Positions 1 through 7,389 of a stretch of DNA of 63,125 bases are shown one piece after another. How positions within the stretch are numbered: the stretch's first letter is position 1; every line of letters starts with the position of its first letter. The stretch lies in assembly GCA_013813765.1 (NCBI GenBank), contig JACCRC010000160.1:1-63125 (forward strand), written 5' to 3'. Under the pieces are notes generated by a model, which saw only the letters and a list, made by a program, of their open reading frames with translations, was not told the origin of the DNA and did not search any database. The position numbers and the translations under genes are program-made. The DNA is from Deltaproteobacteria bacterium (lineage in GTDB: Bacteria; Myxococcota_A; Polyangia; Haliangiales; Haliangiaceae).

Positions 1-368
1 ACGTCAACCCGGCGACGCTCGGCGTCCACACCGCGGGCGGCTTCACCGACAAGCTGCTGCAGAAGAACTCTCCGATCCCGATCGAGAAGACGCGCGTATT
101 CACGACAGCGCGCGACAACCAGACGCGCGTCGAGATCGATTGCTGCCGCGGCGAGAACCGCCGCTACACGGAGAACGAGCCGCTCGGCACGCTCGTCCTC
201 GAGGAGCTCCCGCCCAAGCCGCGCGGCGAGCTCAAGATCGAGGTGATGTTCCGCGTCGACGCCGATGGCATCCTCCACGTTCGCGCGAGCGACCAGACCT
301 CCGGTGTGCGCCAGGAAGCACACCTCCAGGTCCTCGGCGCGCCAGTTCACGAGGATCCGCAGCAGTGA
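1..368 (+). CDS. Hsp70 (DnaK-like) chaperone, C-terminal end only
   Basis: Partial gene that enters from the left edge; reading frame begins at base 3 and ends at TGA 366-368. The visible 121 residues match the beta-sandwich substrate-binding domain of Hsp70 proteins: an N-terminal part with GVHTAGG and a P-I-P-x-x-K-T-R-x-F-T-T-A stretch, then PLGTLVLEELPPKPRGE and a DADGILHVRASD segment. Family members normally continue for another 100 or more residues as a helical lid; here the protein stops about ten residues after the sandwich, so the lid is absent. The end overlaps the start of the next gene by four bases (GTGA), which suggests translational coupling with its J-domain partner. Because the ATPase domain lies outside the window, a divergent Hsp70-like paralogue rather than the housekeeping DnaK is the better guess. 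Confidence 0.85.
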   Translation, partial: VNPATLGVHTAGGFTDKLLQKNSPIPIEKTRVFTTARDNQTRVEIDCCRGENRRYTENEPLGTLVLEELPPKPRGELKIEVMFRVDADGILHVRASDQTSGVRQEAHLQVLGAPVHEDPQQ

Positions 369-925
369 GCGTTCGCAGCGACGTTCTTCTGTGGGCGCAA
401 CGCGTGCTTGCAAAGGGCAACGCACCTGCGCACCAGCTGCTCGAGGTGAAGGACGACGCGACGGCCGAGATGGTGTCCGACGCGTTCCAGAAGATCGCGC
501 GAATGGCGCACCCGGATCTGCACCGCAACGGATTGTCGCCCGAGGATCTCGAGTCGGTGACCTCCGCCTACTCGCGGGTCGCCGGCGCGTATCAGGAGAT
601 GCGCTCGCAACGGATGACGACGACGCGAATGAGGCCGATCACGACGGACTCGCAGTCGATCGCCACCCAGCGCATGCCGGGTCAGCTGAGGTCGAAGGAG
701 CCGACCGCCACCGAGCAACCGGCGGCGCCGAGCTCGGGCATCGCCGCGCAGTCGATGAGCTCGAAGGCGCTCGTCTACTATCGGAAGGCCGAGCTCGCCC
801 TACGCCGCGGTGATGCGAAGGGCGGCATCCTCCAGATCAAGATGGCGATCGCGGCGGACCCGGCGTCGCAGTTCCTGCGGCAGGCGCTCGGCGAGATCGA
901 GGCCGAGCTCGCTAAAAAGCCCTGA
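365..925 (+). CDS. J-domain-like co-chaperone with C-terminal TPR-like helices
   Basis: 186 residues from GTG 365, which overlaps the stop of the upstream Hsp70-like gene. Residues about 20-85 form a J-domain-like helical segment with the HPD signature at 49-51, the motif through which J proteins stimulate Hsp70 ATP hydrolysis. A polar linker rich in Thr, Ser and Pro follows (about 85-125). The C-terminal part (about 125-180) has the Y-x-x-A-x-x-A-x-x-R pattern and A-A-D-P of a tetratricopeptide-like pair. No zinc-finger or DnaJ C-terminal substrate domains are present, so this is a minimal type-III J protein. Its position argues that it serves the adjacent Hsp70. An upstream extension in the same frame exists but overlaps the Hsp70 coding region and is not protein-like. 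Confidence 0.75.
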   Translation: MSVRSDVLLWAQRVLAKGNAPAHQLLEVKDDATAEMVSDAFQKIARMAHPDLHRNGLSPEDLESVTSAYSRVAGAYQEMRSQRMTTTRMRPITTDSQSIATQRMPGQLRSKEPTATEQPAAPSSGIAAQSMSSKALVYYRKAELALRRGDAKGGILQIKMAIAADPASQFLRQALGEIEAELAKKP

Positions 926-989
926 GATCACGGGCACCCGGGTGTCAGTGGACAGCGGGCCCTCCGTGTGGGAGGAACCGTTCACGAAC

Positions 990-2108
990 ATGGCGTCTCG
1001 GCAGACGACAGACACCTCGATCACGGGTCACGGAGTTTGGCACCCCGACAACGTCCTCACGAACGACGAGCTGGTCGCGGCGTTCAACGAGTTCGTGCGC
1101 CGCCACAACGCGAAGCACCCCGACGCGCCTCTGAAGGAGTCGGGGAGCGAGTTCATCGAGAAGGCGTCCGGCATCAAGCGCCGGTACGTTCACGACAAGA
1201 CCGGCCTCGTCGATCCCGAGCGCATGTGTCCCAACATCAAGGACCGCCCCGAGGATCAGCTCAGCGTGCAGGCTGAGTACGCGGTCAACGCGGCGAAGCA
1301 TGCGCTCGCTCGTGCGGGTCGTCATGGCGAGGACGTCGACCTCGTCGTCCTCGGCTGCTCCAATCTACAGAGACTGTATCCGGCGATCGCGATCGAAGTT
1401 CAGGACGCGCTCGGTGCGCACGGCTTCGGCTTCGACGTCTCGATCGGCTGCTCGGCCGCGACCGGCGCGGCGCAGCTCGCCAGCCAGGCCGTGCGGCTCG
1501 GCCAAGCGGAGTGCGCGCTCGTCGTCGTGCCGGAGCTGACGACCGGGCACATGAACTGGAGAGAGCGCGACAGCCACTTCATCTTCGGCGACGCCTCCGT
1601 CGCGCTCGTGATCGAGCCGACCGCGCGCGCGAAGCCGGGCTCGTGGGAGATCCTCGGCGTGCAGATGCTGTCGAAGTGGTCGCCGTCGACGATCCGCAAC
1701 AACCGCGGCTATCTCGATCGCTGCGATCCGGAGACCGAGCACGACGAGACGAGCAAGCTGTTCCACCAGCAAGGGCGTCGCGTGTTCAAGGACGTCGTGC
1801 CGATGGCCGAGAAGTTCATCAAGGACCACCTCGAAAAGCACGAGCTCTCGCCGACGCAGATCGCGCGCTACTGGCTGCACCAGGCGAACGGTCCGATGAA
1901 CGAGCTGATCGCGAAGCGCGTACTCGGTCGCGAGGCGACGCGCTCCGAATCACCGATCATCCTCGACGAATACGGCAACACCGCGTCGGCCGGATCGCTG
2001 ATCGCGTTCTCGCTGCACAACGAAGATCTCGGCGCGGGCAGCTACGGAATGATGGCGTCGTTCGGTGCCGGTTACTCGCTCGGATCGCTGCTGTTGCAGC
2101 GACAGTGA
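990..2108 (+). CDS. FabH-like 3-oxoacyl-ACP synthase III (beta-ketodecanoyl-ACP synthase type)
   Basis: 372 residues with the thiolase fold of KAS III enzymes, which condense an acyl-CoA with malonyl-ACP in fatty-acid or polyketide start-up. The three catalytic positions are visible: Cys near residue 154 in IGCSAATG, His near 297 in WLHQAN and Asn near 330 in YGNTASAGS. The long N-terminal insertion with F-I-E-K-A-S-G-I-K-x-R and the S-H-F-I-F-G-D-A segment resemble the Pseudomonas PA3286 subfamily, which uses octanoyl-CoA, more than E. coli FabH; the chain-length preference is inference. ATG 990 follows a GGAGG about 14 bases upstream; GTG 942 or 948 are alternative starts. It is preceded by the J-protein gene after 64 bases. 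Confidence 0.88.
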   Translation: MASRQTTDTSITGHGVWHPDNVLTNDELVAAFNEFVRRHNAKHPDAPLKESGSEFIEKASGIKRRYVHDKTGLVDPERMCPNIKDRPEDQLSVQAEYAVNAAKHALARAGRHGEDVDLVVLGCSNLQRLYPAIAIEVQDALGAHGFGFDVSIGCSAATGAAQLASQAVRLGQAECALVVVPELTTGHMNWRERDSHFIFGDASVALVIEPTARAKPGSWEILGVQMLSKWSPSTIRNNRGYLDRCDPETEHDETSKLFHQQGRRVFKDVVPMAEKFIKDHLEKHELSPTQIARYWLHQANGPMNELIAKRVLGREATRSESPIILDEYGNTASAGSLIAFSLHNEDLGAGSYGMMASFGAGYSLGSLLLQRQ

Positions 2109-2338
2109 CGGAAACGGTACGGATCCACACGTTGTAGCGACCGCCTGATCTTTCAGGGATCACGGACACCTACAGTCCACTGTGTGCTCGCGTGGAAGCG
2201 ATTGCAGCGTGTTGCAGTTACACGTCGATCACGCGTTGTTAGTCGCGCTACCGGAAAACAGTCCGTGGAGTATGAGTTTGCTGCTGTGAACTTTACACGA
2301 CCTTGTTACCGACATAACTCGTCTGCGAGCGTGGGCGC

Positions 2339-3859
2339 ATGGGGAGCCAGGTTTCACGCGCATCGTTCGTATTCGTGCTCGGTTTCGTAGCGGCCTGCTC
2401 GACGGAATTCGATCCACAGCACTGTGCTGTCGACGGAGACTGCGGCGCTGGGCTCGTCTGCGAGCTTCGACAGCAGCAACCGGTTTGCGTTCACGCAGAG
2501 GACGCACCGCTGGTGATCGGGCAGAGCGCGCCGATCTCCGGAACCAACCAGGCGCTCGGTACAGGGATGAAGCTCGGCATCGAGCTCGCGTTCAAGGAGA
2601 AGAACGAAGCGGGCGGCGTGCGCGGACGAATGCTGAAGCTCGAGTTCAAGGACGACGCGTACCAGCCTGACCTCGCCGAGGCAGCAGCTCGTTCGCTCGT
2701 CGACGCGCAGCCCGTGGACGCTGCTCCGCGCTGCCCGACCACGTCGGTCCCGGCCGTCGCGGGTCAGACTCCGATCTCGACCACCGCACTCGCGCGTGGC
2801 CCGAACGCCGTGCTCGCGTTCCTCGGCAACGTCGGCACGCCGACGATGGTGCGCGCGGCCCCCGTCGCGCTCGAGACCGGAACGATCTTCTTCGGCGCGT
2901 TCACCGGCGCCGCGACGATCCTCCGAGATGACAGGAGCGGAGGGTGCAAGCCGTACATCTTCAACGTCCGCGCGAGCTACGCGCAGGAGGCGCGCGCGAC
3001 CACCGAGTACTTCAAGAAGAAGGGCGTGCTCGACTACAAGCACATCGTCTCGTTCGACCAGAACGACTCGTACGGTCAGGCGGGCTACGACGGCATCGTC
3101 GAGGGCTACAAGAGCGTGATGGGCGCGTTCCCGCAGAGCGCCGATCCGGTGAACCCGATCGTCCGCTTCCGCTACACGCGCAACGACGACGCGAGCGTGC
3201 CGGCCCAGGTCGCCGCCGCGCAGAGCTATCTCGCGAACCTGCTCGCCGCCGACTCGGCGACCCACACGGTCGGCGTGTTCATGACCGACACGTACGGCGC
3301 AGGCGGTCAGTTCATCGAGGAGCTGCGCCGCTGGCAGTTCGCGAACGATTCGCAGCAGCAGACGCTGAACAAGGCGACGCGCCTGAAGTTCTACTTCTCG
3401 CACGTGTCGTTCGTCGGCCCCAACGCACTGTCGGACCGGCTCGTCAGCGCAGGAAGCCTCACCACGCCGACCGGAACCATGCCGTTCACCGAGAACGTCG
3501 TCGTCTCGCAGGTCGTGCCGAACTACCAGAGCGACTCGAGTGACGTTGTCACCGCGTACAACCGTCTGATCGCGGCCAGTGGCGCGCAGCCGAGCTTCAC
3601 CTCGCTCGAGGGTTACGTCGCGGCGCGCGTGTTCATCGCCGGTCTCGACGCGCACAAGGGCCCGTTCACGCCCGAGACGCTCGTCAAGACGTTCGAGGAT
3701 ATGCCCGATCTGAGCCTGGGCCTCGGTGCGTCGTCCGGCTTCTCCACGACGAGCCACCAGTACTCGAACTCCGTGTGGGGCACGAGCATCCAGCCGAACG
3801 GCACGTTCCGGAACCTCTACTTCTGGAGCGCCGGCAGCGCGATCCAGTTCTTCGAATGA
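2339..3859 (+). CDS. Periplasmic solute-binding lipoprotein (branched-chain amino-acid/LivJ-like fold)
   Basis: 506 residues. An N-terminal signal ends in a lipobox, FVAAC, with Cys20 as the acylated residue. A short Cys-rich segment (about 25-50, five Cys) precedes the ligand-binding fold, which begins with a V-I-G-Q-S-A-P-I-S-G strand typical of the Peripla_BP_6/LivJ family and continues with N-E-A-G-G-V-R-G and D-D-A-Y-x-P-D, also family hallmarks. No ABC permease or ATPase gene is nearby. Instead the stop codon overlaps an ATG of the following Ser/Thr kinase frame, so this may be the sensing partner of the kinase (inference). The 230 bases upstream are unusually AT-rich for the window and probably hold the promoter. 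Confidence 0.8.
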   Translation: MGSQVSRASFVFVLGFVAACSTEFDPQHCAVDGDCGAGLVCELRQQQPVCVHAEDAPLVIGQSAPISGTNQALGTGMKLGIELAFKEKNEAGGVRGRMLKLEFKDDAYQPDLAEAAARSLVDAQPVDAAPRCPTTSVPAVAGQTPISTTALARGPNAVLAFLGNVGTPTMVRAAPVALETGTIFFGAFTGAATILRDDRSGGCKPYIFNVRASYAQEARATTEYFKKKGVLDYKHIVSFDQNDSYGQAGYDGIVEGYKSVMGAFPQSADPVNPIVRFRYTRNDDASVPAQVAAAQSYLANLLAADSATHTVGVFMTDTYGAGGQFIEELRRWQFANDSQQQTLNKATRLKFYFSHVSFVGPNALSDRLVSAGSLTTPTGTMPFTENVVVSQVVPNYQSDSSDVVTAYNRLIAASGAQPSFTSLEGYVAARVFIAGLDAHKGPFTPETLVKTFEDMPDLSLGLGASSGFSTTSHQYSNSVWGTSIQPNGTFRNLYFWSAGSAIQFFE

Positions 3860-3870
3860 GGTCGCAAACC

Positions 3871-5532
3871 ATGGTCAGTGACCAATCCAACCAGCTCGCG
3901 GACCGCCTCGCTCAGACGATGACGGTCGGGCGTTACGTGCTGCACCGCCAGATCGCGCGGGGCGGCATGGCGACGATCCACATCGCGCGTCTCATGGGCG
4001 ACGAGGGCTTCTCCCGCATCGTCGCGGCCAAGCGACTGCACCCCGAGTTCGCCGAGGACTCGGAGTTCGTCGCGATGTTCCTCGACGAGGCGCGCATCGC
4101 ATCGAAGGTGCATCACCGCAACGTGGTGCCGGTCCTCGACGTCGTGACCACGCAGGACGAGGTTCTCCTCGTTCAGGAGTTCGTCCACGGCGCGCCGCTC
4201 AACTGGCTGCTCAACAAGACGCGCCAGATGAAGGAGCGCATCCCGGTCGATATCGCCGTCGCGATCGCGACGCAGGTCCTCGCGGGCCTGCACGCGGCGC
4301 ACGACATGGTCGACGAGATGGGCATGCCGCTACACGTGGTGCACCGCGACGTGTCCCCGCAGAACGTGATGATCGCGACCGACGGCACGGCGCGCCTCCT
4401 CGACTTCGGTGTCGCGAAGGCGTCGATGGCGGCGCACACCACGCGCGAGGGCACCTACAAGGGCAAGCTCGCGTACTCGTCGCCGGAGCAGCTGCGCGGC
4501 CAGGCGACGAAGCAGAGCGATCTGTACGCGCTCGCGGTCGTGCTGTGGGAGCTCGTCGTCGGCCACCGCATGCACGGTGCGCAGTCGGAGACCGAGCTCG
4601 TCGCGACGATCATGAGCGGCCAGCTACCGACGATCACGGACACGCTGGCGCCGGAGCGCGAGTGGCAGTCGATCGGCGACGACTCGTGGGCGCAGCTCCA
4701 GGCGGTCGACCGCATCGTGCGGCGCGGGCTCGTGGTCGATGTCGCAGAGCGGTGGAAGACCGCCGTCGAGATGGAGGAGGCGCTCACCCGCGCCGTCGCT
4801 CCGGCTGCACCGAGCGCCGTGGCCGCGTGGGTCAAGCGCGTCGGTCAGGAGTACCTCGAGAAGCACGATCGGATGATCGCGGCCGAAGAGGCGAGCTGGC
4901 GCCGCACGAACGCGGCGCCCGCACAGACGACGAGCCGCCGCACGCCGCTTCCGGGCGATCTACGCTCGGTCCGGCTCAAGACCTCGCCGGGTGTCGACAC
5001 CTACCTGAGGAGTCATCCGCCCGCGCCGGAGCAGCCGCGCTCGCGGCTCACGGTCGCGCTGCTCGGCGCGCTCGTCGCCGGTGTGGCGGTCGGCATCGTG
5101 ATGCTGATGCAGAACCCGCGGAGCACGCCCGAGGCCTCGGCGGATCCGGCTCCGGCGGCGATGAAGGCCGCTGTCCACACGCCGGTGGCCGAGGAGCCGA
5201 CGCCCGTGGAGACGCCGGTACCACAGGAGAAGACTGTCCAGAAGGTGGCTGCGCCGGTCGAGCCGGAGCCGGATCCGGAGCCCGTGCCCGAACCGGAGCC
5301 GGTGGCCGTCGCCGACGAGCCCGCGCGCACGGAGGCCCCGACGCGCAAGGCGCCGCCGCAGCGCTCCCGTCCTTCGCAACGCACCGCGCGCGCGGAGAAG
5401 CCCGAGCCGATCGCACCGCCGGGAACTCCGGCTGTCGTCGAGCCCAGACCGGAGCCGCCGAAGGCCGACTGCACCCCGCCGTACTACTTCGAAGGTTCCA
5501 AGAAGATTTTCAAGCCCGCCTGCCTCCAGTAG
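3871..5532 (+). CDS. Transmembrane Ser/Thr protein kinase (Hanks type)
   Basis: 553 residues. A cytoplasmic kinase domain spans about 18-290, with a glycine-rich loop IARGGMA, Lys54 in the VAAKR strand, HRD at 158-160 with VSPQN following, and DFG at 178-180; all catalytic residues are present. A Pro/Arg linker leads to one membrane helix at about 391-414, then a Pro/Glu-rich extracytoplasmic stalk and a terminal segment bounded by two Cys (about residues 534 and 551). ATG 3871 has GAGG nine bases upstream; ATG 3856 overlaps the stop of the upstream binding lipoprotein and is an alternative. Kinase plus extracellular tail suggests signal transduction across the inner membrane, perhaps with the binding protein before it and the exported protein after it. 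Confidence 0.9.
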   Translation: MVSDQSNQLADRLAQTMTVGRYVLHRQIARGGMATIHIARLMGDEGFSRIVAAKRLHPEFAEDSEFVAMFLDEARIASKVHHRNVVPVLDVVTTQDEVLLVQEFVHGAPLNWLLNKTRQMKERIPVDIAVAIATQVLAGLHAAHDMVDEMGMPLHVVHRDVSPQNVMIATDGTARLLDFGVAKASMAAHTTREGTYKGKLAYSSPEQLRGQATKQSDLYALAVVLWELVVGHRMHGAQSETELVATIMSGQLPTITDTLAPEREWQSIGDDSWAQLQAVDRIVRRGLVVDVAERWKTAVEMEEALTRAVAPAAPSAVAAWVKRVGQEYLEKHDRMIAAEEASWRRTNAAPAQTTSRRTPLPGDLRSVRLKTSPGVDTYLRSHPPAPEQPRSRLTVALLGALVAGVAVGIVMLMQNPRSTPEASADPAPAAMKAAVHTPVAEEPTPVETPVPQEKTVQKVAAPVEPEPDPEPVPEPEPVAVADEPARTEAPTRKAPPQRSRPSQRTARAEKPEPIAPPGTPAVVEPRPEPPKADCTPPYYFEGSKKIFKPACLQ

Positions 5533-5554
5533 GCGGCGCAAAGGAGCACGCACG

Positions 5555-6445
5555 ATGACGACCCGCACCGTTCGAACGATCGGCCTGTCGATCGCCCTTC
5601 TCGCCGTCGCCGGAACCACTCCGGCGATCGCCAACGAGGTGTCCAAGGATGCCTGCATCGAGTCGCATAGCCGCGGCCAGGATGCCAAGGACCAGGGCAA
5701 GATCAGCCTGGCCCGCAAGCTGTTCCTGTCCTGCGCGCAGAGCGGGTGCCCTGCCCTCGTGCAGGGTGATTGCGCGCGCTTCGCCGACGAGCTGACGCGC
5801 ACGCAGCCGACGCTGAACTTCACCGCGCGCGATGCATCCGGATCCGATCTCCCGGACACATCTGTCTACGTCGACGGCGTGCTCACCGTGACGCGCCTCG
5901 ATGGCAACCCGCACGACGTGGACCCCGGCGCGCACACGATCAAGTTCATCCACGGCTCGAAGGATCAGACGGTGACGGTCGTGGTCGGTTCTGGAGAGAA
6001 GGGCCGCACCGTCTCCGCGACGTTCGGCGATCCCGTCGCGGCCGGAGCGGGCGGCACGGCAGCGGTCGGCACCGCACCGGCGAAGAAGAAGTCTCCATCG
6101 GCGAAGCGCCCGCTCGGCGCGAAGATGATGATCGGTGCCGGAACGCTGCTCGTTCTCGGCGGCGGAACCATGGGCGTGCTCGGGATGATGCGGGTGCCCG
6201 ACAACTGCTCGCTCTCGACGCACGAGTGCGCCGCACCTCCGGGTGATCCGTCGTTCGACACCGCGTCCTCGGCGGTACAGCTGTCGAACATCGGCTGGAT
6301 CACGGCCGGAGTCGGCGTCGTCGCCGTCGCGACCGGGTTCGCCTGGTACATCGGCGGGAAGAAGACCGCGAAGGAGGACAACGTGGTGGCGGCGCCGTGG
6401 GTCACCTCGGACTCCGCAGGGTTTGCGGTGATGGGGCGCCTGTGA
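5555..6445 (+). CDS. Exported PEGA-like protein with C-terminal membrane hairpin
   Basis: 296 residues of unknown function. A signal peptide (about 1-26, ending TPAIA) is followed by a Cys-containing helical segment (about 30-75) and a beta-rich domain (about 85-150) with V-Y-V-D-G and G-x-H-T-I-K-F, typical of PEGA domains. After a Lys/Pro/Ala linker come two hydrophobic helices (about 189-207 and 244-266) separated by a loop with two Cys, and a short beta tail ending AVMGRL. The same helix-Cys loop-helix-tail arrangement recurs in the two proteins at 23454-25868. It starts 22 bases after the kinase gene, with an AAAGGAG ribosome-binding site, so it is likely in the same operon. Confidence 0.7.
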   Translation: MTTRTVRTIGLSIALLAVAGTTPAIANEVSKDACIESHSRGQDAKDQGKISLARKLFLSCAQSGCPALVQGDCARFADELTRTQPTLNFTARDASGSDLPDTSVYVDGVLTVTRLDGNPHDVDPGAHTIKFIHGSKDQTVTVVVGSGEKGRTVSATFGDPVAAGAGGTAAVGTAPAKKKSPSAKRPLGAKMMIGAGTLLVLGGGTMGVLGMMRVPDNCSLSTHECAAPPGDPSFDTASSAVQLSNIGWITAGVGVVAVATGFAWYIGGKKTAKEDNVVAAPWVTSDSAGFAVMGRL

Positions 6446-7389
6446 GCGGCGCGTATCCGATCCGAGCGATGCCGCCGCCGCCTCCCGTCATCGCGCGCAC
6501 CAAGTCCGCGACGATGAGCGGGCCCGTCGTGAACTCCGCCACGCGCGTTGGCACGCTCGTCGTCCAGGCGCCGCACGAGAAGGGCATCGTGTCGTCGGTC
6601 TCGCAGTTGCTGTCGCGTCAGGGTGCAACGGTCCTCGACTCCGCGCACTTCTCCGACGCGCCGACGCAGACGTTCTTCCAGCGCTTGCAGTTCGACCTCA
6701 CCGGTCTGAACGATCGCGTGACGCTCGAGCGCTCGCTGCGCGAGACCGGCGAGAGGTTCAACATGCGCTGGCGAGTCTGGTACGGCGACCGTAAGAAGCG
6801 CGTCGCGGTCTTCGCGTCGAAGCAGGAGCACTGCCTGTACGACCTCCTGATCCGCCACCGGGCGAAGGAGCTCGACTGCGAGATCTCGATGGTGATCTCG
6901 AACCATCCCGACGCGTCGCCGATCGCGCGGCACTTCGGTGTGCCGTTTCACTTCCTCCCCGTCACGCCGGAGACCAAGGCGAAGCAGGAGGACGCGGCGG
7001 CGGAGCTGATCGATCGCGCGGGTGTGGATCTGATCGTCCTCGCCCGGTACATGCAGATCCTGTCCCCGGGCTTCGTCGCGCGGTACCCGCACCGCATCAT
7101 CAACGTCCACCACTCGTTCCTGCCGGCGTTCATCGGGGCGAACCCGTACCGCCAGGCGCACCAGCGCGGGGTGAAGATGATCGGTGCGACCAGCCACTAC
7201 GTGACGTCGCAGCTCGACGAGGGACCGATCATCGAACAGGCCACGGTCCGCTGCGCGCACCGCGACACCGTAGAGGACCTCGTCCGCAAGGGCCGCGAGC
7301 TCGAGAAGAACGTGCTCGCCGCCGCGGTGCGCTGGCACCTCGATGACCGCGTGATGGCGTACGCGAACAAGACGGTCGTGTTCGACTAG
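6442..7389 (+). CDS. purU: Formyltetrahydrofolate deformylase
   Basis: Hydrolyses 10-formyl-tetrahydrofolate to formate and tetrahydrofolate, balancing one-carbon units and supplying formate for purine synthesis. An N-terminal ACT regulatory domain (starting T-L-V-V-Q-A-P-H-E-K-G-I-V) is followed by a formyltransferase fold with the catalytic Asn and His in NVHHSFLPAF and the Asp in LDEGPIIEQ. GTG 6442 overlaps the previous stop (GTGA); ATG 6514 would give a 291-residue protein closer to the 280 residues of the E. coli enzyme and may be the true start. Its TAG stop shares the tetranucleotide CTAG with the stop of the convergent gene on the other strand. Confidence 0.92.
   Translation: MSGAYPIRAMPPPPPVIARTKSATMSGPVVNSATRVGTLVVQAPHEKGIVSSVSQLLSRQGATVLDSAHFSDAPTQTFFQRLQFDLTGLNDRVTLERSLRETGERFNMRWRVWYGDRKKRVAVFASKQEHCLYDLLIRHRAKELDCEISMVISNHPDASPIARHFGVPFHFLPVTPETKAKQEDAAAELIDRAGVDLIVLARYMQILSPGFVARYPHRIINVHHSFLPAFIGANPYRQAHQRGVKMIGATSHYVTSQLDEGPIIEQATVRCAHRDTVEDLVRKGRELEKNVLAAAVRWHLDDRVMAYANKTVVFD

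Noticed and set aside
2144-2157. Small hairpin CCTGA-TCTT-TCAGG after the FabH-like gene
   Set aside because: Five pairs and no T run; too weak to call a terminator.
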